Source of the DNA: Eubacterium callanderi
GTDB taxonomy: Bacteria; Bacillota; Clostridia; Eubacteriales; Eubacteriaceae
DNA length: 64,000 nt
Direction: 5' to 3'
Assembly (NCBI RefSeq): GCF_900142645.1
Contig: NZ_FRBP01000011.1
Coordinates: 62,001 to 126,000 of the forward strand
The position numbers and the translations under genes were made by a program. The first letter of the stretch is position 1, and each line of letters starts with the position of its first letter. A model generated the notes under the pieces. It did no database searches, was not told the origin of the DNA, and saw only the letters and a program-made list of their open reading frames with translations. Positions 7,219 through 16,187 of this stretch are shown here, piece by piece.

Positions 7219-8382
7219 ATGCTGGATTCAAAAACAGCTCAGAAGATTGCAGATGAGGTAATGAACAGCCTGGGCTATAACATCAATGTCATGAACAAAA
7301 ACGCCATTATTATTGGCAGCGGGATCGTTGAGCGTATTGGTACCTTCCACGAAACAGCCATGCAGACAATCCGTGACTGCGCCATTTATGAGGTGACCGA
7401 GGAGGATGCCGCCAAGCTGCAGGGAGTAAAGGCGGGGATTAATATGCCCATTGTCAGCAAAGACGGCAAAGTGCTGGGCGCTGTGGGAATTACGGGAAAG
7501 CCTGATGAAGTCCGCAACATTGGAAAGCTGGTAAAAATGACGGCAGAGCTGATCATCGAACAGGAAGAATCCATGAACCAGTTTTACCGTCATCGAAACG
7601 ATAAGGAGCTTTTTGTGACAATGCTGCTCAGCGACAGTCCGGGTATGTCGTCTGAGGAGATGAAGCGCTGGGGGCATCGGATGGGCTATGATATGGAGCT
7701 GCCAAGGGCAGCCTGTATTATTTCCATCAAAGGCAGGCCAAACACAGGCGGTTATGAAAGGCTTCTGGACCGCATTAAGCGTTCAAAAAGCCACTCGAAG
7801 CAGGATCTTTCTGTGGTAATGTCCGCCGGATATATTTTGGTTTTTAAAAAGCTGGATCAAACTGAGCCCTGGCGGATAGAACAGACACTGAGGGATTATC
7901 AGGAGCATGTTTTAGAGCATCTGGATAAGGATGACCAGCAGGCCATTCGGTTTTTTGTCGGAGACTACCACGCAGGGATCAACGGGTATCGGAAATCCTA
8001 TGAGGATGCAGCGGCAATGTACCACAGTATTTCACTGCCGCAGGATACAGCATTGTTTTTCAGCCACCGGCGCTTAACGGAGGGCTTTTATAATCAAATG
8101 GAGACTGAGGCCCGGGAAAGGGTTTTAGACCCTTATATCAGATTGCTGGAAGATTCTTTTGGAAAGGGAGTAATGGACGCGGTATTGACCATGAAACATC
8201 TTCTGGAAAACGGCTTTCGGTATGAGCAGACAGCCAATGAAATGTTTTTGCACAAAAATACGGTTATTTTCAGAAAAAAGAAGGTAGACCAGTGCCTGGA
8301 GATAGACCCGAAAGGAAATATGAATGATTTGCTGCTAATGTGGCTGATTATCTGCCGGTATCTGGACCAGATAAAAGAATAA
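7219..8382 (+). CDS. CdaR/PucR-type transcription regulator
   Basis: 387 residues. Residues about 4-135 form the sugar-diacid recognition domain (MLDSKTAQKIADEVM, GSGIVERIGTFHETA, GVKAGINMPI), which in CdaR binds glycerate, glucarate or galactarate. The middle is a degenerate GGDEF-like region, and the C-terminus (about 320-380, LENGFRYEQTANEMFLHKNT) is the PucR-type helix-turn-helix. It lies 5 bp after the glycerate kinase, with AAAGGGGA as ribosome binding site, so it most likely activates that gene and itself in response to glycerate or a related acid. Confidence 0.88.
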   Translation: MLDSKTAQKIADEVMNSLGYNINVMNKNAIIIGSGIVERIGTFHETAMQTIRDCAIYEVTEEDAAKLQGVKAGINMPIVSKDGKVLGAVGITGKPDEVRNIGKLVKMTAELIIEQEESMNQFYRHRNDKELFVTMLLSDSPGMSSEEMKRWGHRMGYDMELPRAACIISIKGRPNTGGYERLLDRIKRSKSHSKQDLSVVMSAGYILVFKKLDQTEPWRIEQTLRDYQEHVLEHLDKDDQQAIRFFVGDYHAGINGYRKSYEDAAAMYHSISLPQDTALFFSHRRLTEGFYNQMETEARERVLDPYIRLLEDSFGKGVMDAVLTMKHLLENGFRYEQTANEMFLHKNTVIFRKKKVDQCLEIDPKGNMNDLLLMWLIICRYLDQIKE

Positions 8383-8495
8383 ACAACAAAAATCCTCCTA
8401 AAATATAAAGAAAATGTAAAGCTTTTAAAAGAAGCTGTTAATTCAGCTTAAATTAGGTTATAATGGTTTCAACATAAGGGAAAGGAGGCGTTAAT

Positions 8496-8945
8496 ATGGA
8501 GGGTATCAGCATGGTCACAGTGTGGATCGTACTGCTCGCGGTTTTTTTGATAGCAGAGATTTTAACAGTGGGCGCTCTGGTTTCCATTTGGTTTTGCTTT
8601 GGCTCGGGCGCGGCATTGATCTGCGCGCTGGCTGGCGGCGGAGTTGGCCTGCAGACAGGTCTCTTTATCGGTGTCTCCCTTATTCTGCTTTTGTTGACCC
8701 GGCCTTTTATCAAACGATTTATCAGGCCAAAGGAATCAAAAACCAATGCGGACCGGATCGTTGGTTTCAGAGCCATTGTTCTGGAGGAGATTGATAATCT
8801 GCATGGCACCGGAAGCATTGAGGTAGATGGCAAGATATGGACTGCCCGCAGCGTAATGGATAACGATATTCTGCCGGCCGGTTCCGAAGTACTGGTAGAG
8901 CGGATTGAGGGCGTTAAAGCCATGGTTCGTAAATATAAACTTTAA
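8496..8945 (+). CDS. NfeD family membrane protein
   Basis: 149 residues: two or three hydrophobic segments (about 8-75), then a soluble OB-fold domain (about 85-148, FRAIVLEEIDNLHGTGSIEVDGKIWTAR) typical of NfeD. Such proteins pair with SPFH/stomatin proteins in membrane quality control and raft-like domains; an SPFH gene follows 11 bp downstream. AAAGGAGG lies 7 bases before the ATG. A TATAAT at 8459-8464 could be the -10 of the operon, with a poor -35. Confidence 0.9.
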   Translation: MEGISMVTVWIVLLAVFLIAEILTVGALVSIWFCFGSGAALICALAGGGVGLQTGLFIGVSLILLLLTRPFIKRFIRPKESKTNADRIVGFRAIVLEEIDNLHGTGSIEVDGKIWTARSVMDNDILPAGSEVLVERIEGVKAMVRKYKL

Positions 8946-8956
8946 AGGAGGACAAA

Positions 8957-9910
8957 ATGGGTTTTATTTTTCTATTGATCCTGATTATTGTGGTAGTGGT
9001 GCTGGTGGTACTCAATACCCGGATTGTGCCACAGGCACACGCTTATGTCATTGAGCGTTTAGGCGCTTATCACGCCACATGGGAAACTGGCTTTCATATG
9101 GCGATTCCGATCATTGATAAAATTTCAAAGCGGATCAGCCTTAAGGAAAGCGTGGCAGATTTTCCACCGCAGCCGGTTATCACCAAGGATAATGTTACCA
9201 TGCAGATCGATACAGTAATCTACATGCAGGTGACAGATCCCAAGTTTTATATGTATGGTGTCGATCACCCGATGCGGGCCATTGAAAATCTTACGGCTAC
9301 AACGCTTCGTAATATTATTGGGGATCTCGAGCTGGACCAGACCCTGACCTCCAGGGATACCATCAATTCGCAGATGCGGATCATTTTGGACGAGGCAACC
9401 GACCCGTGGGGGATTAAAATTAACCGCGTCGAGCTGAAAAATATTATGCCGCCGACCGAGATTCAAAACGCTATGGAACGCCAGATGAAAGCAGAGCGTG
9501 AGCGGCGTGAAAAAATTCTTCAGGCAGAGGGCGAAAAGAAAAGCGCGGTACTTGTAGCAGAAGGTGAAAAGGAAGCGCTCATTCTACAGGCTCAGGCTCA
9601 AAAGGAAGCAGCGATTCTGGAAGCCGAGGCAGATAAGGAAGCTCAGATACGCCGTGCCGAAGGGGAAGCGGAAGCGATCCTTAAGGTGCAGAAGGCAACG
9701 GCTGAAGGGGTTAAGATGATGAACGAGGCTGAGCCGATTAAAGAGGTAATCGCCATCAAAAGCCTGGAGGCTTTTGAAAAGGCAGCTGATGGGAAAGCGA
9801 CGAAGATCATTATTCCATCAGAGATACAGGGCCTTGCGGGGTTAGCCGCCTCTCTGAAAACACTGGTAGAGGATGACAGTAAGACTAAAATTGCGCCTCG
9901 TCAAAAATAA
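8957..9910 (+). CDS. SPFH/stomatin-like protein
   Basis: 317 residues. One N-terminal membrane anchor (about 3-22), then the SPFH (band 7) domain (VPQAHAYVIERLGAYHATWETG to about 190) and a long charged Ala/Glu coiled-coil (about 170-260, repeats such as AEGEKEALILQAQAQKEA) that drives oligomer formation. This is the paraslipin/QmcA subtype. With NfeD just upstream it forms the usual two-gene operon for a membrane scaffold. No protease gene is attached here. The start has AAAGGAGG 6 bases upstream. Confidence 0.92.
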   Translation: MGFIFLLILIIVVVVLVVLNTRIVPQAHAYVIERLGAYHATWETGFHMAIPIIDKISKRISLKESVADFPPQPVITKDNVTMQIDTVIYMQVTDPKFYMYGVDHPMRAIENLTATTLRNIIGDLELDQTLTSRDTINSQMRIILDEATDPWGIKINRVELKNIMPPTEIQNAMERQMKAERERREKILQAEGEKKSAVLVAEGEKEALILQAQAQKEAAILEAEADKEAQIRRAEGEAEAILKVQKATAEGVKMMNEAEPIKEVIAIKSLEAFEKAADGKATKIIIPSEIQGLAGLAASLKTLVEDDSKTKIAPRQK

Positions 9911-9941
9911 TAAAGAGGCAAAAAACAGTTAATAAAGAGAA

Positions 9942-9966
9942 AAGCCGGCAGAAATGCCGGCTTTTT
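9942..9966 (+). terminator. Terminator after the NfeD-SPFH operon
   Basis: AAGCCGGCA gaaa TGCCGGCTTTTT; A-rich on the other side, so it may also serve the convergent Crp/Fnr gene. Confidence 0.9.
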
Positions 9967-9996
9967 AAATACGAAAATAATAGTATAAATAAATAT

Positions 9997-10653
9997 TTAA
10001 GAGCTTAAAGAAAGGGATTCCGGATCCAGAAGCGTAATTTCTCCTCGGGAGAGGCGAACGAGCCCTTCGGATTGAAACTGGTTGAGCAGACGAGTTACAA
10101 CCTCACGGGCCGTCCCTAAATCCCGTGCCAAGGCATCATGCGTTAAATGGAGCGTCCTGCTTTTTTCCAGACGGTAGTGCTCTAAAAGAGCGTTGGATAA
10201 GCGGTTTCGCATGCTGGAGAAGGCAAACTGATTAAAGCGATCCATAATGATGGAAAAGTTGTTGGCGACCATACCGAGGGTAAAATCCTTCACACTCGGG
10301 TTTGTATCGCTGACGGCTTTAAAGACATCCTTTGGGATGATACAGCTTTCAGTGTCTTCCTCATAGGCGATATCAATATCAAAATTTAGATTATGGATCA
10401 TGCAGGCAGCGCTGAGGATGCAGACCTCGCCTTCGAGCAGGCGGCATAAAGTAATTTCATCCCCTTCGGGCGAGGTAATGAAAATGCGCGCGCGTCCCTT
10501 TTGAAGAATATTGAGACCGATACAATTGCCGCTGTATTGATGGATTACAGTTCCTTTTTCATATTTCTGGATAAAAACGCTATGATTGATGGCGGCCTTT
10601 TCTGAATCGGTCAGGGCATCCCAAAACGGGAGAAAGGAAATAGATTCAGACAT
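9997..10653 (-). CDS. Crp/Fnr family regulator
   Basis: 218 residues: cyclic-nucleotide-binding fold (about 10-125) and winged helix (about 150-215). The recognition helix reads GTAREVVTRLL; its R-E-x-x-R spacing equals that of E. coli Crp (R180, E181, R185), which reads GTGA half-sites. Such a site, GTGAC-TTT-GTCAC, lies in the divergent promoter region. Four cysteines fall at NCIG, TLCRL, EVCIL and AACMI; whether they hold an Fe-S cluster or sense redox is unknown. The ATG at 10653 has CGGAGG 7 bases upstream, and a longer frame without a binding site is rejected. It is divergent from the OsmC gene, its likely target. Confidence 0.88.
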   Translation of the reverse strand: MSESISFLPFWDALTDSEKAAINHSVFIQKYEKGTVIHQYSGNCIGLNILQKGRARIFITSPEGDEITLCRLLEGEVCILSAACMIHNLNFDIDIAYEEDTESCIIPKDVFKAVSDTNPSVKDFTLGMVANNFSIIMDRFNQFAFSSMRNRLSNALLEHYRLEKSRTLHLTHDALARDLGTAREVVTRLLNQFQSEGLVRLSRGEITLLDPESLSLSS

Positions 10654-10727
10654 GATGAACCTCCGATTGTTAATTTTATTAAATTCATTATAACAGTTTA
10701 TTCTAAATTTAGCCATAAAGCGCTTCA

Positions 10728-10740
10728 GTGACTTTGTCAC
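10728..10740. promoter_or_regulatory. Crp/Fnr-type operator
   Basis: GTGAC TTT GTCAC, a perfect dyad centred at 10734. Relative to the TATAAT at 10763-10768 of the OsmC gene the centre falls near -41, the class II activator position, and that promoter lacks a good -35 box. Confidence 0.65.
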
Positions 10741-10762
10741 CGACACGCAGCCTTTAGTAGGA

Positions 10763-10768
10763 TATAAT
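10763..10768 (+). promoter_or_regulatory. -10 box of the OsmC gene
   Basis: TATAAT without a properly spaced -35; an activator bound at 10728-10740 would make up for it. Confidence 0.6.
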
Positions 10769-10791
10769 AGAAAAAAATGAGGAGGTTTGCA

Positions 10792-11241
10792 ATGAATACA
10801 ATATTTAAGGCAACAGCAAAAAAGTTACCAGAAGGTTTGCAGGTTGAGACAACCGCACGGAATTTCAAAATTTTATTGGACGAACCAGAAGATCTGGGTG
10901 GGACCAACAAAGGATTAAATCCTGTGGAAGCAGTATTGAGCGCTCTGGGAGCCTGCCAGACCATCTGCGCATATGCTTTTGCGGGAGCCATGCACATTGA
11001 TTTAAAGGACTTTTACGTCGAGCTGGAGGGTGACCTCGATCCAGATGGTTTTATGGGGCTGAACAAAGAGGTGCGAAATGGGTTTTCTGAAGTTCGTTTT
11101 ACCATGCATATGACAACCGACGCATCACAGAAAAAAGCGGAAAAACTGGCGGATTTCATTGAATCGCGCTGCCCGGTAGGCGATTGTCTGGAAAATCCGG
11201 TAAAATTAATAAGGACTGGTGTGGTAATACATCAGGAATAA
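10792..11241 (+). CDS. OsmC family protein
   Basis: 149 residues of the OsmC/Ohr fold, small dimeric proteins that reduce organic or lipid hydroperoxides through two cysteines. Cysteines occur in GACQTICAYAF (about 49 and 53) and in ESRCPVGDCLENP (about 127 and 132), where the family keeps the second redox cysteine. The ATG at 10792 has GAGGAGG 6 bases upstream; the ATG at 10777 precedes the binding site and is rejected. Divergent from the Crp/Fnr gene, whose likely operator overlaps this promoter, so peroxide or redox control is a fair guess. Confidence 0.85.
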   Translation: MNTIFKATAKKLPEGLQVETTARNFKILLDEPEDLGGTNKGLNPVEAVLSALGACQTICAYAFAGAMHIDLKDFYVELEGDLDPDGFMGLNKEVRNGFSEVRFTMHMTTDASQKKAEKLADFIESRCPVGDCLENPVKLIRTGVVIHQE

Positions 11242-11245
11242 TGGA

Positions 11246-11277
11246 AGGCCAGTGAAAGCTGGCTTTTTTATTTTGGT
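11246..11277 (+). terminator. Terminator after the OsmC gene
   Basis: GGCCAG tgaaa GCTGGC followed by TTTTTTA. Confidence 0.75.
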
Positions 11278-11381
11278 AAAAAAACGTTTGATTTGGTAAA
11301 AAGATCGATAATGACAATGGTTTGTTTTATAATAAGAATTGCGTGTTTTCTATTTGCCAAGAGTTTTTTTGAAAAATGTAT

Positions 11382-11409
11382 TTGCATTTTAATTTCTTTA
11401 TAGTATAAT
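11382..11409 (+). promoter_or_regulatory. Promoter of tRNA-Arg
   Basis: TTGCAT (11382-11387) and TATAAT (11404-11409), spacer 16 bp, 15 bp before the tRNA. Confidence 0.65.
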
Positions 11410-11424
11410 AGACCAGTAGCAAAT

Positions 11425-11501
11425 GCGCCCGTAGCTCAGGTGGATAGAGCAATGGTCTCCGAAGCCATGTGCCGTTGGTTCGAATCCAATCGGGCGCACC
11501 A
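11425..11501 (+). tRNA. tRNA-Arg (anticodon CCG)
   Basis: 77 nt including an encoded CCA. Acceptor GCGCCCG (11425-11431) pairs with CGGGCGC (11491-11497). The anticodon stem ATGGT/GCCAT frames the loop CTCCGAA, giving anticodon CCG for codon CGG. The T arm contains GGTTCGAATCC. It is a single-gene unit with its own promoter and terminator. Confidence 0.96.
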
Positions 11502-11519
11502 TATAATATGTGTTTTTCA

Positions 11520-11557
11520 AAGTCTGGTCTCTCACAAAAAGAAACCAGGCTTTTTTT
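11520..11557 (+). terminator. Terminator after tRNA-Arg
   Basis: AGTCTGGT pairs with ACCAGGCT (one G-T pair), followed by seven T. Confidence 0.85.
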
Positions 11558-11664
11558 ATTATACTATGAATTTTATTAATAGCTTAACTTTATTTTAAGC
11601 TGGCTAATTTGTCTGTTATGGTATATAATCATTATAATATACTTAAATGAAAAGGGGGAAGAGT

Positions 11665-13104
11665 ATGAAAAAGAAAATTGGCATTTTATCATTTGCCGTT
11701 CTGCTTGTTTTATCGGTTACATTGACGGGGTGCAGTTCCTCGCCGGCGACTAAGGTTAAGCTGAGTCCTGATGATCCGGTATCGCTAGAAGTATGGCATT
11801 ATTACAACGGTCCACAGAAAGAGTCCTTTGACGAAATGGTAGCAGAGTTTAATGATACCGTCGGTATGGAAAAGGGTATTACTGTCGAAGCTTTTAATAA
11901 AGGAAACGTTAACGAGCTGACCGACGCGGTGCTGGCTTCAGCCAACAAAAAGGTTGGTGCGGATGAGGTGCCGGATATTTTTGCCGGTTATGCCGATACG
12001 GCCTATCAGGTTGACAAGCTTGGAATGGTTGCTTCTCTGGACAACTATCTGACTAAAAAGGAAATTGAGGAGTACATTCCGAGCTATATCGAAGAGGGCC
12101 GTTTTGACAGTGAAGAAAATTTAAAAATTTTCCCATTTGCCAAGTCAATGGAAGTCATGATGATCAACAAGACTGACTGGGATAAATTTGCTTCTGCCAC
12201 TGGAGCATCACTGGACAGCTTAAATACCATTGAGGGATTGACAGAAACAGCCAAAAAGTATTATGACTGGTCTGGTGGTAAAGCATTCTTTAACCGTGAC
12301 GCCATGGCAAATTATATGATCATCGGTTCTAAGCAGCTGGGTGTTGAAATTTTTGAGGTTAAAAACGGAGAGGTAACCTTTAACCTGGATAAGAATGTTA
12401 TGCGTAAGCTTTGGGACAACTATTATGTACCTTTTATTAACGGGTATTTTGCCTCTTACGGACGTTTTGCTTCTGATGATGCCAAGACCGGCGATATTGT
12501 TGCGCTGGTTGGCTCATCCTCAGGCGCAACCTATTATCCTTCCAAGGTAACAGTCAGCGATACGGATAGCTACCCGATCGAAACAGTAGTAATGCAGGCG
12601 CCGGAATTTAAAGACGGCGAAAAGGTAGCGGTACAGCAAGGAGCCGGTATGGTCGTCGTTAAATCGGATGAACGCAAAGAATATGCATCGACTGTTTTCC
12701 TGAAATGGCTGACCGAGGCGAAAAGAAACATTGACTTTTCAATTACTTCTGGCTATCTGCCTGTAAAGAAAGAGGCGAATACCCGTGAAATGCTGGAGAC
12801 CGCAATGAAAGAAGCAGGCGGCAATGCCATTTCTGATAATCTTGCTAAAACCCTTCCGGTGGCTGTGGACATCACTAACAATAATGAGCTTTACACCAAT
12901 AAGGCCTTTGAAGGCGGCACGAATGCCCGTAATATTCTCGAGGCTTCAATGAAAAAGAAAGCCATAGCTGATGCAGAAGCTGTAAAAGCCGCCGTTGCTT
13001 CCGGTACTGCTAAGGAAGCCGCTGTTGCAGCCTATAATACCGATGAAAACTTCAATCAATGGTATGAAAAACTGAAAAAAGAACTGGAAGAAACTCAAAA
13101 ATAA
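11665..13104 (+). CDS. Solute-binding lipoprotein (family 1, sugar type)
   Basis: 479 residues. A lipoprotein signal peptide (MKKKIGILSFAVLLVLSV, then LTGC) puts the lipid anchor on Cys about 23. The mature part matches ABC family 1 sugar-binding proteins (SLEVWHYYNGPQKESFDEMV, AVQQGAGMVVVKSDERKEYA). The next gene is not a permease but a membrane Cache-GGDEF-EAL protein 18 bp downstream, so the likely job is to present a ligand to that sensor. The start at 11665 has GGGGG 6 bases upstream and begins the signal peptide; the ATG at 11647 adds a poor charged stretch. Alternatively it serves a transporter encoded elsewhere. Confidence 0.87.
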   Translation: MKKKIGILSFAVLLVLSVTLTGCSSSPATKVKLSPDDPVSLEVWHYYNGPQKESFDEMVAEFNDTVGMEKGITVEAFNKGNVNELTDAVLASANKKVGADEVPDIFAGYADTAYQVDKLGMVASLDNYLTKKEIEEYIPSYIEEGRFDSEENLKIFPFAKSMEVMMINKTDWDKFASATGASLDSLNTIEGLTETAKKYYDWSGGKAFFNRDAMANYMIIGSKQLGVEIFEVKNGEVTFNLDKNVMRKLWDNYYVPFINGYFASYGRFASDDAKTGDIVALVGSSSGATYYPSKVTVSDTDSYPIETVVMQAPEFKDGEKVAVQQGAGMVVVKSDERKEYASTVFLKWLTEAKRNIDFSITSGYLPVKKEANTREMLETAMKEAGGNAISDNLAKTLPVAVDITNNNELYTNKAFEGGTNARNILEASMKKKAIADAEAVKAAVASGTAKEAAVAAYNTDENFNQWYEKLKKELEETQK

Positions 13105-13122
13105 TGCTCAACGAGGTGTTCA

Positions 13123-16100
13123 ATGGCAAAGCATAAATTTTTGGATTGGGGTAACCGGTCCATTATCCGAAAAATTTTCACTCCAATGATTATTGTCATG
13201 GTGATACAGGCAATCCTGTTTTCCTTTGTCATCCTGTGGGGTGGAACAATTGAACAATTAAATAACAACGCTTTGGACATCCTCAACGAAAGAGTCATTA
13301 ACCGGAAAAATTACCTTGAGAACGAAATGATTCAACGCTGGTCCAATGTGGATGAGTCGGTTAAGAGCATCAACAGCACTGTCGAAAGTGTGCTGAAGGA
13401 AAAAAATGCTTCGGTGCAGGATATCGCTACAAACCCGGCACTGCCCGAAGCCATCATTTCTTCAAATACCCGAAATCTGATTTATCTGCTCCGAAAAAAT
13501 TTTGTGACAGGTGCTTTTATTGTTTTGACAGGCAATGACACAAATTATGAGCTGGAGCCGGGGCAGTCTGTACAGAAGACCTCCCTGTACATCCGGGATT
13601 CAGACCCGGGGAATGACGTTGTGGACAATTCAGACCTTTCACTGGAGCGGGCACCAGTCGATGTCACAAAGGCCACGAATGTGACCATGGCAACTGGCTG
13701 GGCGCCGCTGCTGAACTTCTCGGGAGATGACCCTGACGCGTCGGCTTTTTATTACAAGCCGCTTAAGGCCGCTGCGGAGAACCCTGATCTCGCCTATTCG
13801 GACCTTGCCTACTGGAGCCGTCCTTTTAAACTGAATTCAGACGAAAGCGATGTGATTACCTATTCGGTGCCGCTGAGAACAGATAACGGGACGATCTACG
13901 GTGTGCTGGGTGTTGAAGTCTCAACAGACTATCTCCAGAAGATCCTCCCAAACACCGAGCTGGATTCCAATAAGAACGCCTCCTACCTGCTGGCGGTGGA
14001 TGCTAATCAGGATGGAAGCTTCCAAAATGTGGTAACTACGGGGACAGCCTATAAACGCCTTGCCGGAAATGCCGACCACACAACCTTTGAAGATGATCCC
14101 TATTATAAAAATATCTATGGGATAAAAAAGAATGAGCGAATCACAGAGGACGCGCTCGGCGCGGTTCAATACCTGAACCTGTACAACAGCAATACGCCTT
14201 TTTCGGGAGATAAGTGGGCCCTTGTCGGTGTGACCACCAATAAAAACCTGTTTGCCTTTTCGGATATGGTTATGCGGATGGTTATGATCGCATTGGTTAT
14301 TTCATTTGCCATTGGGCTGATTGGCATTCTGCTCGCTGGTATCCATTTTACCAAGCCCATTACAACTTTGGTGCAGCAGGTTAAAAAGAGTAATCCCAGA
14401 ATGCCGGTAAATCTCGATAAAACAAACATTACTGAGATAGATGAGCTGGCCGGAGCTATCGAGACACTGAGTCAGGATGTGGCCAGTTCTGCTTCCAAGC
14501 TCTCGCGTATCATCGCCATTGCGGGGATACCGATCGCCGCTTTTGAGATTAATAAGGTAACAGAAGAGGTCTACTGCACAGACAGCTTTTTCAAGATGCT
14601 GAATTTGAGCCATGTGAAAGAAACGGCTGATGGTCTGAACAAAGAAAACTTTGAATCCATTATGCTTGGCCTTAAAATTCTGAATCAGGATTTTGACCCT
14701 CAGACAAATGTGACGGTTATTGAAATTATGGATCAGAACAAGCAGAGCAAATGGATCGAAATCAAGCTGGTAGAGGATGATGTGAACATTCTTGGCGTTA
14801 TCCGGGATGTGACCATTGAAACACTGGAACGGCTGAAAATAGAGCATGAACGCGACTATGATATTCTGACTAACCTGTTAAACCGGAGGGCCTTCTACGC
14901 TGCGCTGAACGAGCGTTTTGGGACACCTGAAAGACTGAAAACGGCGGCGGTTCTTATGCTTGACCTGGATAACCTGAAATACATCAACGATACCTACGGC
15001 CATGATTTTGGGGATGAATACATACGCAGTACAGCGAATATACTTAAGCAGTTTGCTTCTCCCAACGCGATTTTTGCGAGAATATCCGGCGATGAATTTT
15101 ATGCTCTGATTTATGGCTATGACAGCAAGGATCAGATACGCCCGATTATATCGGAGATACGGCAGAGGCTTTTGAACACAGCTTTCCCGCTGTTGAATGA
15201 CCCTGACCTTAAAATACGGGCTTCCGGTGGCGTAGCCTGGTATCCGGATGATTCATGCTCCTATGAGGCGCTTTTAAAATACGCTGATTTTGCCATGTAC
15301 CAGATAAAAAATTCTGTAAAGGGTGAGTTCTGCGAGTTTGATTCCAAGAGCTACAGCGAAAACGCCTATCTTCTTGAAAACAAAGAAGAACTGAATAAAT
15401 TTATTGATGGAAATCTGGTCGATTACCACTTCCAGCCCATCGTTGATATACGTGACGGGCAGATCATCGGCTATGAGGCGCTTATGCGCTCCAGACTCTC
15501 AACCTTGAAGACCCCAATGGAAATTCTGGCGCTTGCCAAGTCACAGTCCAAGCTTCACCAGATTGAGTGGCTGACCTGGTTTAACAGCCTGAAAGCACTC
15601 AAAGAAAATCAGGAAGCCTTTGGCGGTGCGCGGATGTTCATTAACTCCATTTCAAACCAACTGCTCTCCAGCGATGAGATGGAAGAGCTGGAACAGCTTT
15701 ACCAGCCCATTCTGGGGCAGGTTGTTGTCGAGCTGACAGAGGAAGAGCGGACAAACGAAAGCTTCACACGCAAAAAACAGCGTTATATCCGAAACTGGGG
15801 AGCAGGCTTGGCCCTGGATGATTTTGGAACAGGCTATAACAGCGACGCAAATCTGCTTTTTATGACGCCCGATTATGTAAAGATTGATATGTCGATTGTT
15901 CAGAATATTGATGAAGATATTAACCGGCAAAAGCTGTTGCAAAACCTGGTAACCTATTTCAAGGAAAGAAAAATCAAGATTATTGCTGAAGGGGTGGAAA
16001 CCGTCAATGAACTGCATGCGCTGATCCGTTTTGGCGTGGATTATGTCCAGGGCTTTTATCTGGGCAGGCCAGATATACAGCCACAGAAGCTGACGGATGA

Positions 16101-16152
16101 ACAGGTGGCAGAAATTTTGCGGCTAAACGCAGAAGTTAGAAACGAAGTATAA
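13123..16152 (+). CDS. Cache-GGDEF-EAL cyclic-di-GMP sensor
   Basis: 1009 residues. A first membrane helix (about 20-40), an extracellular dCache-like sensory region (to about 378), a second helix (about 381-408), a HAMP-like linker, a PAS-like segment (about 465-570), GGDEF (about 580-735) and EAL (about 760-1005). The GGDEF site reads SGDEF at 655-659, a variant that can be active; the inhibitory RxxD is missing. EAL residues are all present: YEALMR (785-787), ELTEEE, DDFGTG (899-900), KID, AEGVET (956) and QGFYLG. So it should degrade c-di-GMP and may also make it. It is coupled to the binding lipoprotein upstream and followed by a terminator. Confidence 0.92.
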   Translation: MAKHKFLDWGNRSIIRKIFTPMIIVMVIQAILFSFVILWGGTIEQLNNNALDILNERVINRKNYLENEMIQRWSNVDESVKSINSTVESVLKEKNASVQDIATNPALPEAIISSNTRNLIYLLRKNFVTGAFIVLTGNDTNYELEPGQSVQKTSLYIRDSDPGNDVVDNSDLSLERAPVDVTKATNVTMATGWAPLLNFSGDDPDASAFYYKPLKAAAENPDLAYSDLAYWSRPFKLNSDESDVITYSVPLRTDNGTIYGVLGVEVSTDYLQKILPNTELDSNKNASYLLAVDANQDGSFQNVVTTGTAYKRLAGNADHTTFEDDPYYKNIYGIKKNERITEDALGAVQYLNLYNSNTPFSGDKWALVGVTTNKNLFAFSDMVMRMVMIALVISFAIGLIGILLAGIHFTKPITTLVQQVKKSNPRMPVNLDKTNITEIDELAGAIETLSQDVASSASKLSRIIAIAGIPIAAFEINKVTEEVYCTDSFFKMLNLSHVKETADGLNKENFESIMLGLKILNQDFDPQTNVTVIEIMDQNKQSKWIEIKLVEDDVNILGVIRDVTIETLERLKIEHERDYDILTNLLNRRAFYAALNERFGTPERLKTAAVLMLDLDNLKYINDTYGHDFGDEYIRSTANILKQFASPNAIFARISGDEFYALIYGYDSKDQIRPIISEIRQRLLNTAFPLLNDPDLKIRASGGVAWYPDDSCSYEALLKYADFAMYQIKNSVKGEFCEFDSKSYSENAYLLENKEELNKFIDGNLVDYHFQPIVDIRDGQIIGYEALMRSRLSTLKTPMEILALAKSQSKLHQIEWLTWFNSLKALKENQEAFGGARMFINSISNQLLSSDEMEELEQLYQPILGQVVVELTEEERTNESFTRKKQRYIRNWGAGLALDDFGTGYNSDANLLFMTPDYVKIDMSIVQNIDEDINRQKLLQNLVTYFKERKIKIIAEGVETVNELHALIRFGVDYVQGFYLGRPDIQPQKLTDEQVAEILRLNAEVRNEV

Positions 16153-16157
16153 AAAGA

Positions 16158-16187
16158 AAACCCGGAATGAATATCCGGGTTTTTTTA
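16158..16187 (+). terminator. Terminator after the GGDEF-EAL gene
   Basis: ACCCGGA tgaata TCCGGGT followed by seven T; A-rich on the left, so it can also stop the convergent gene at 16185. Confidence 0.9.
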
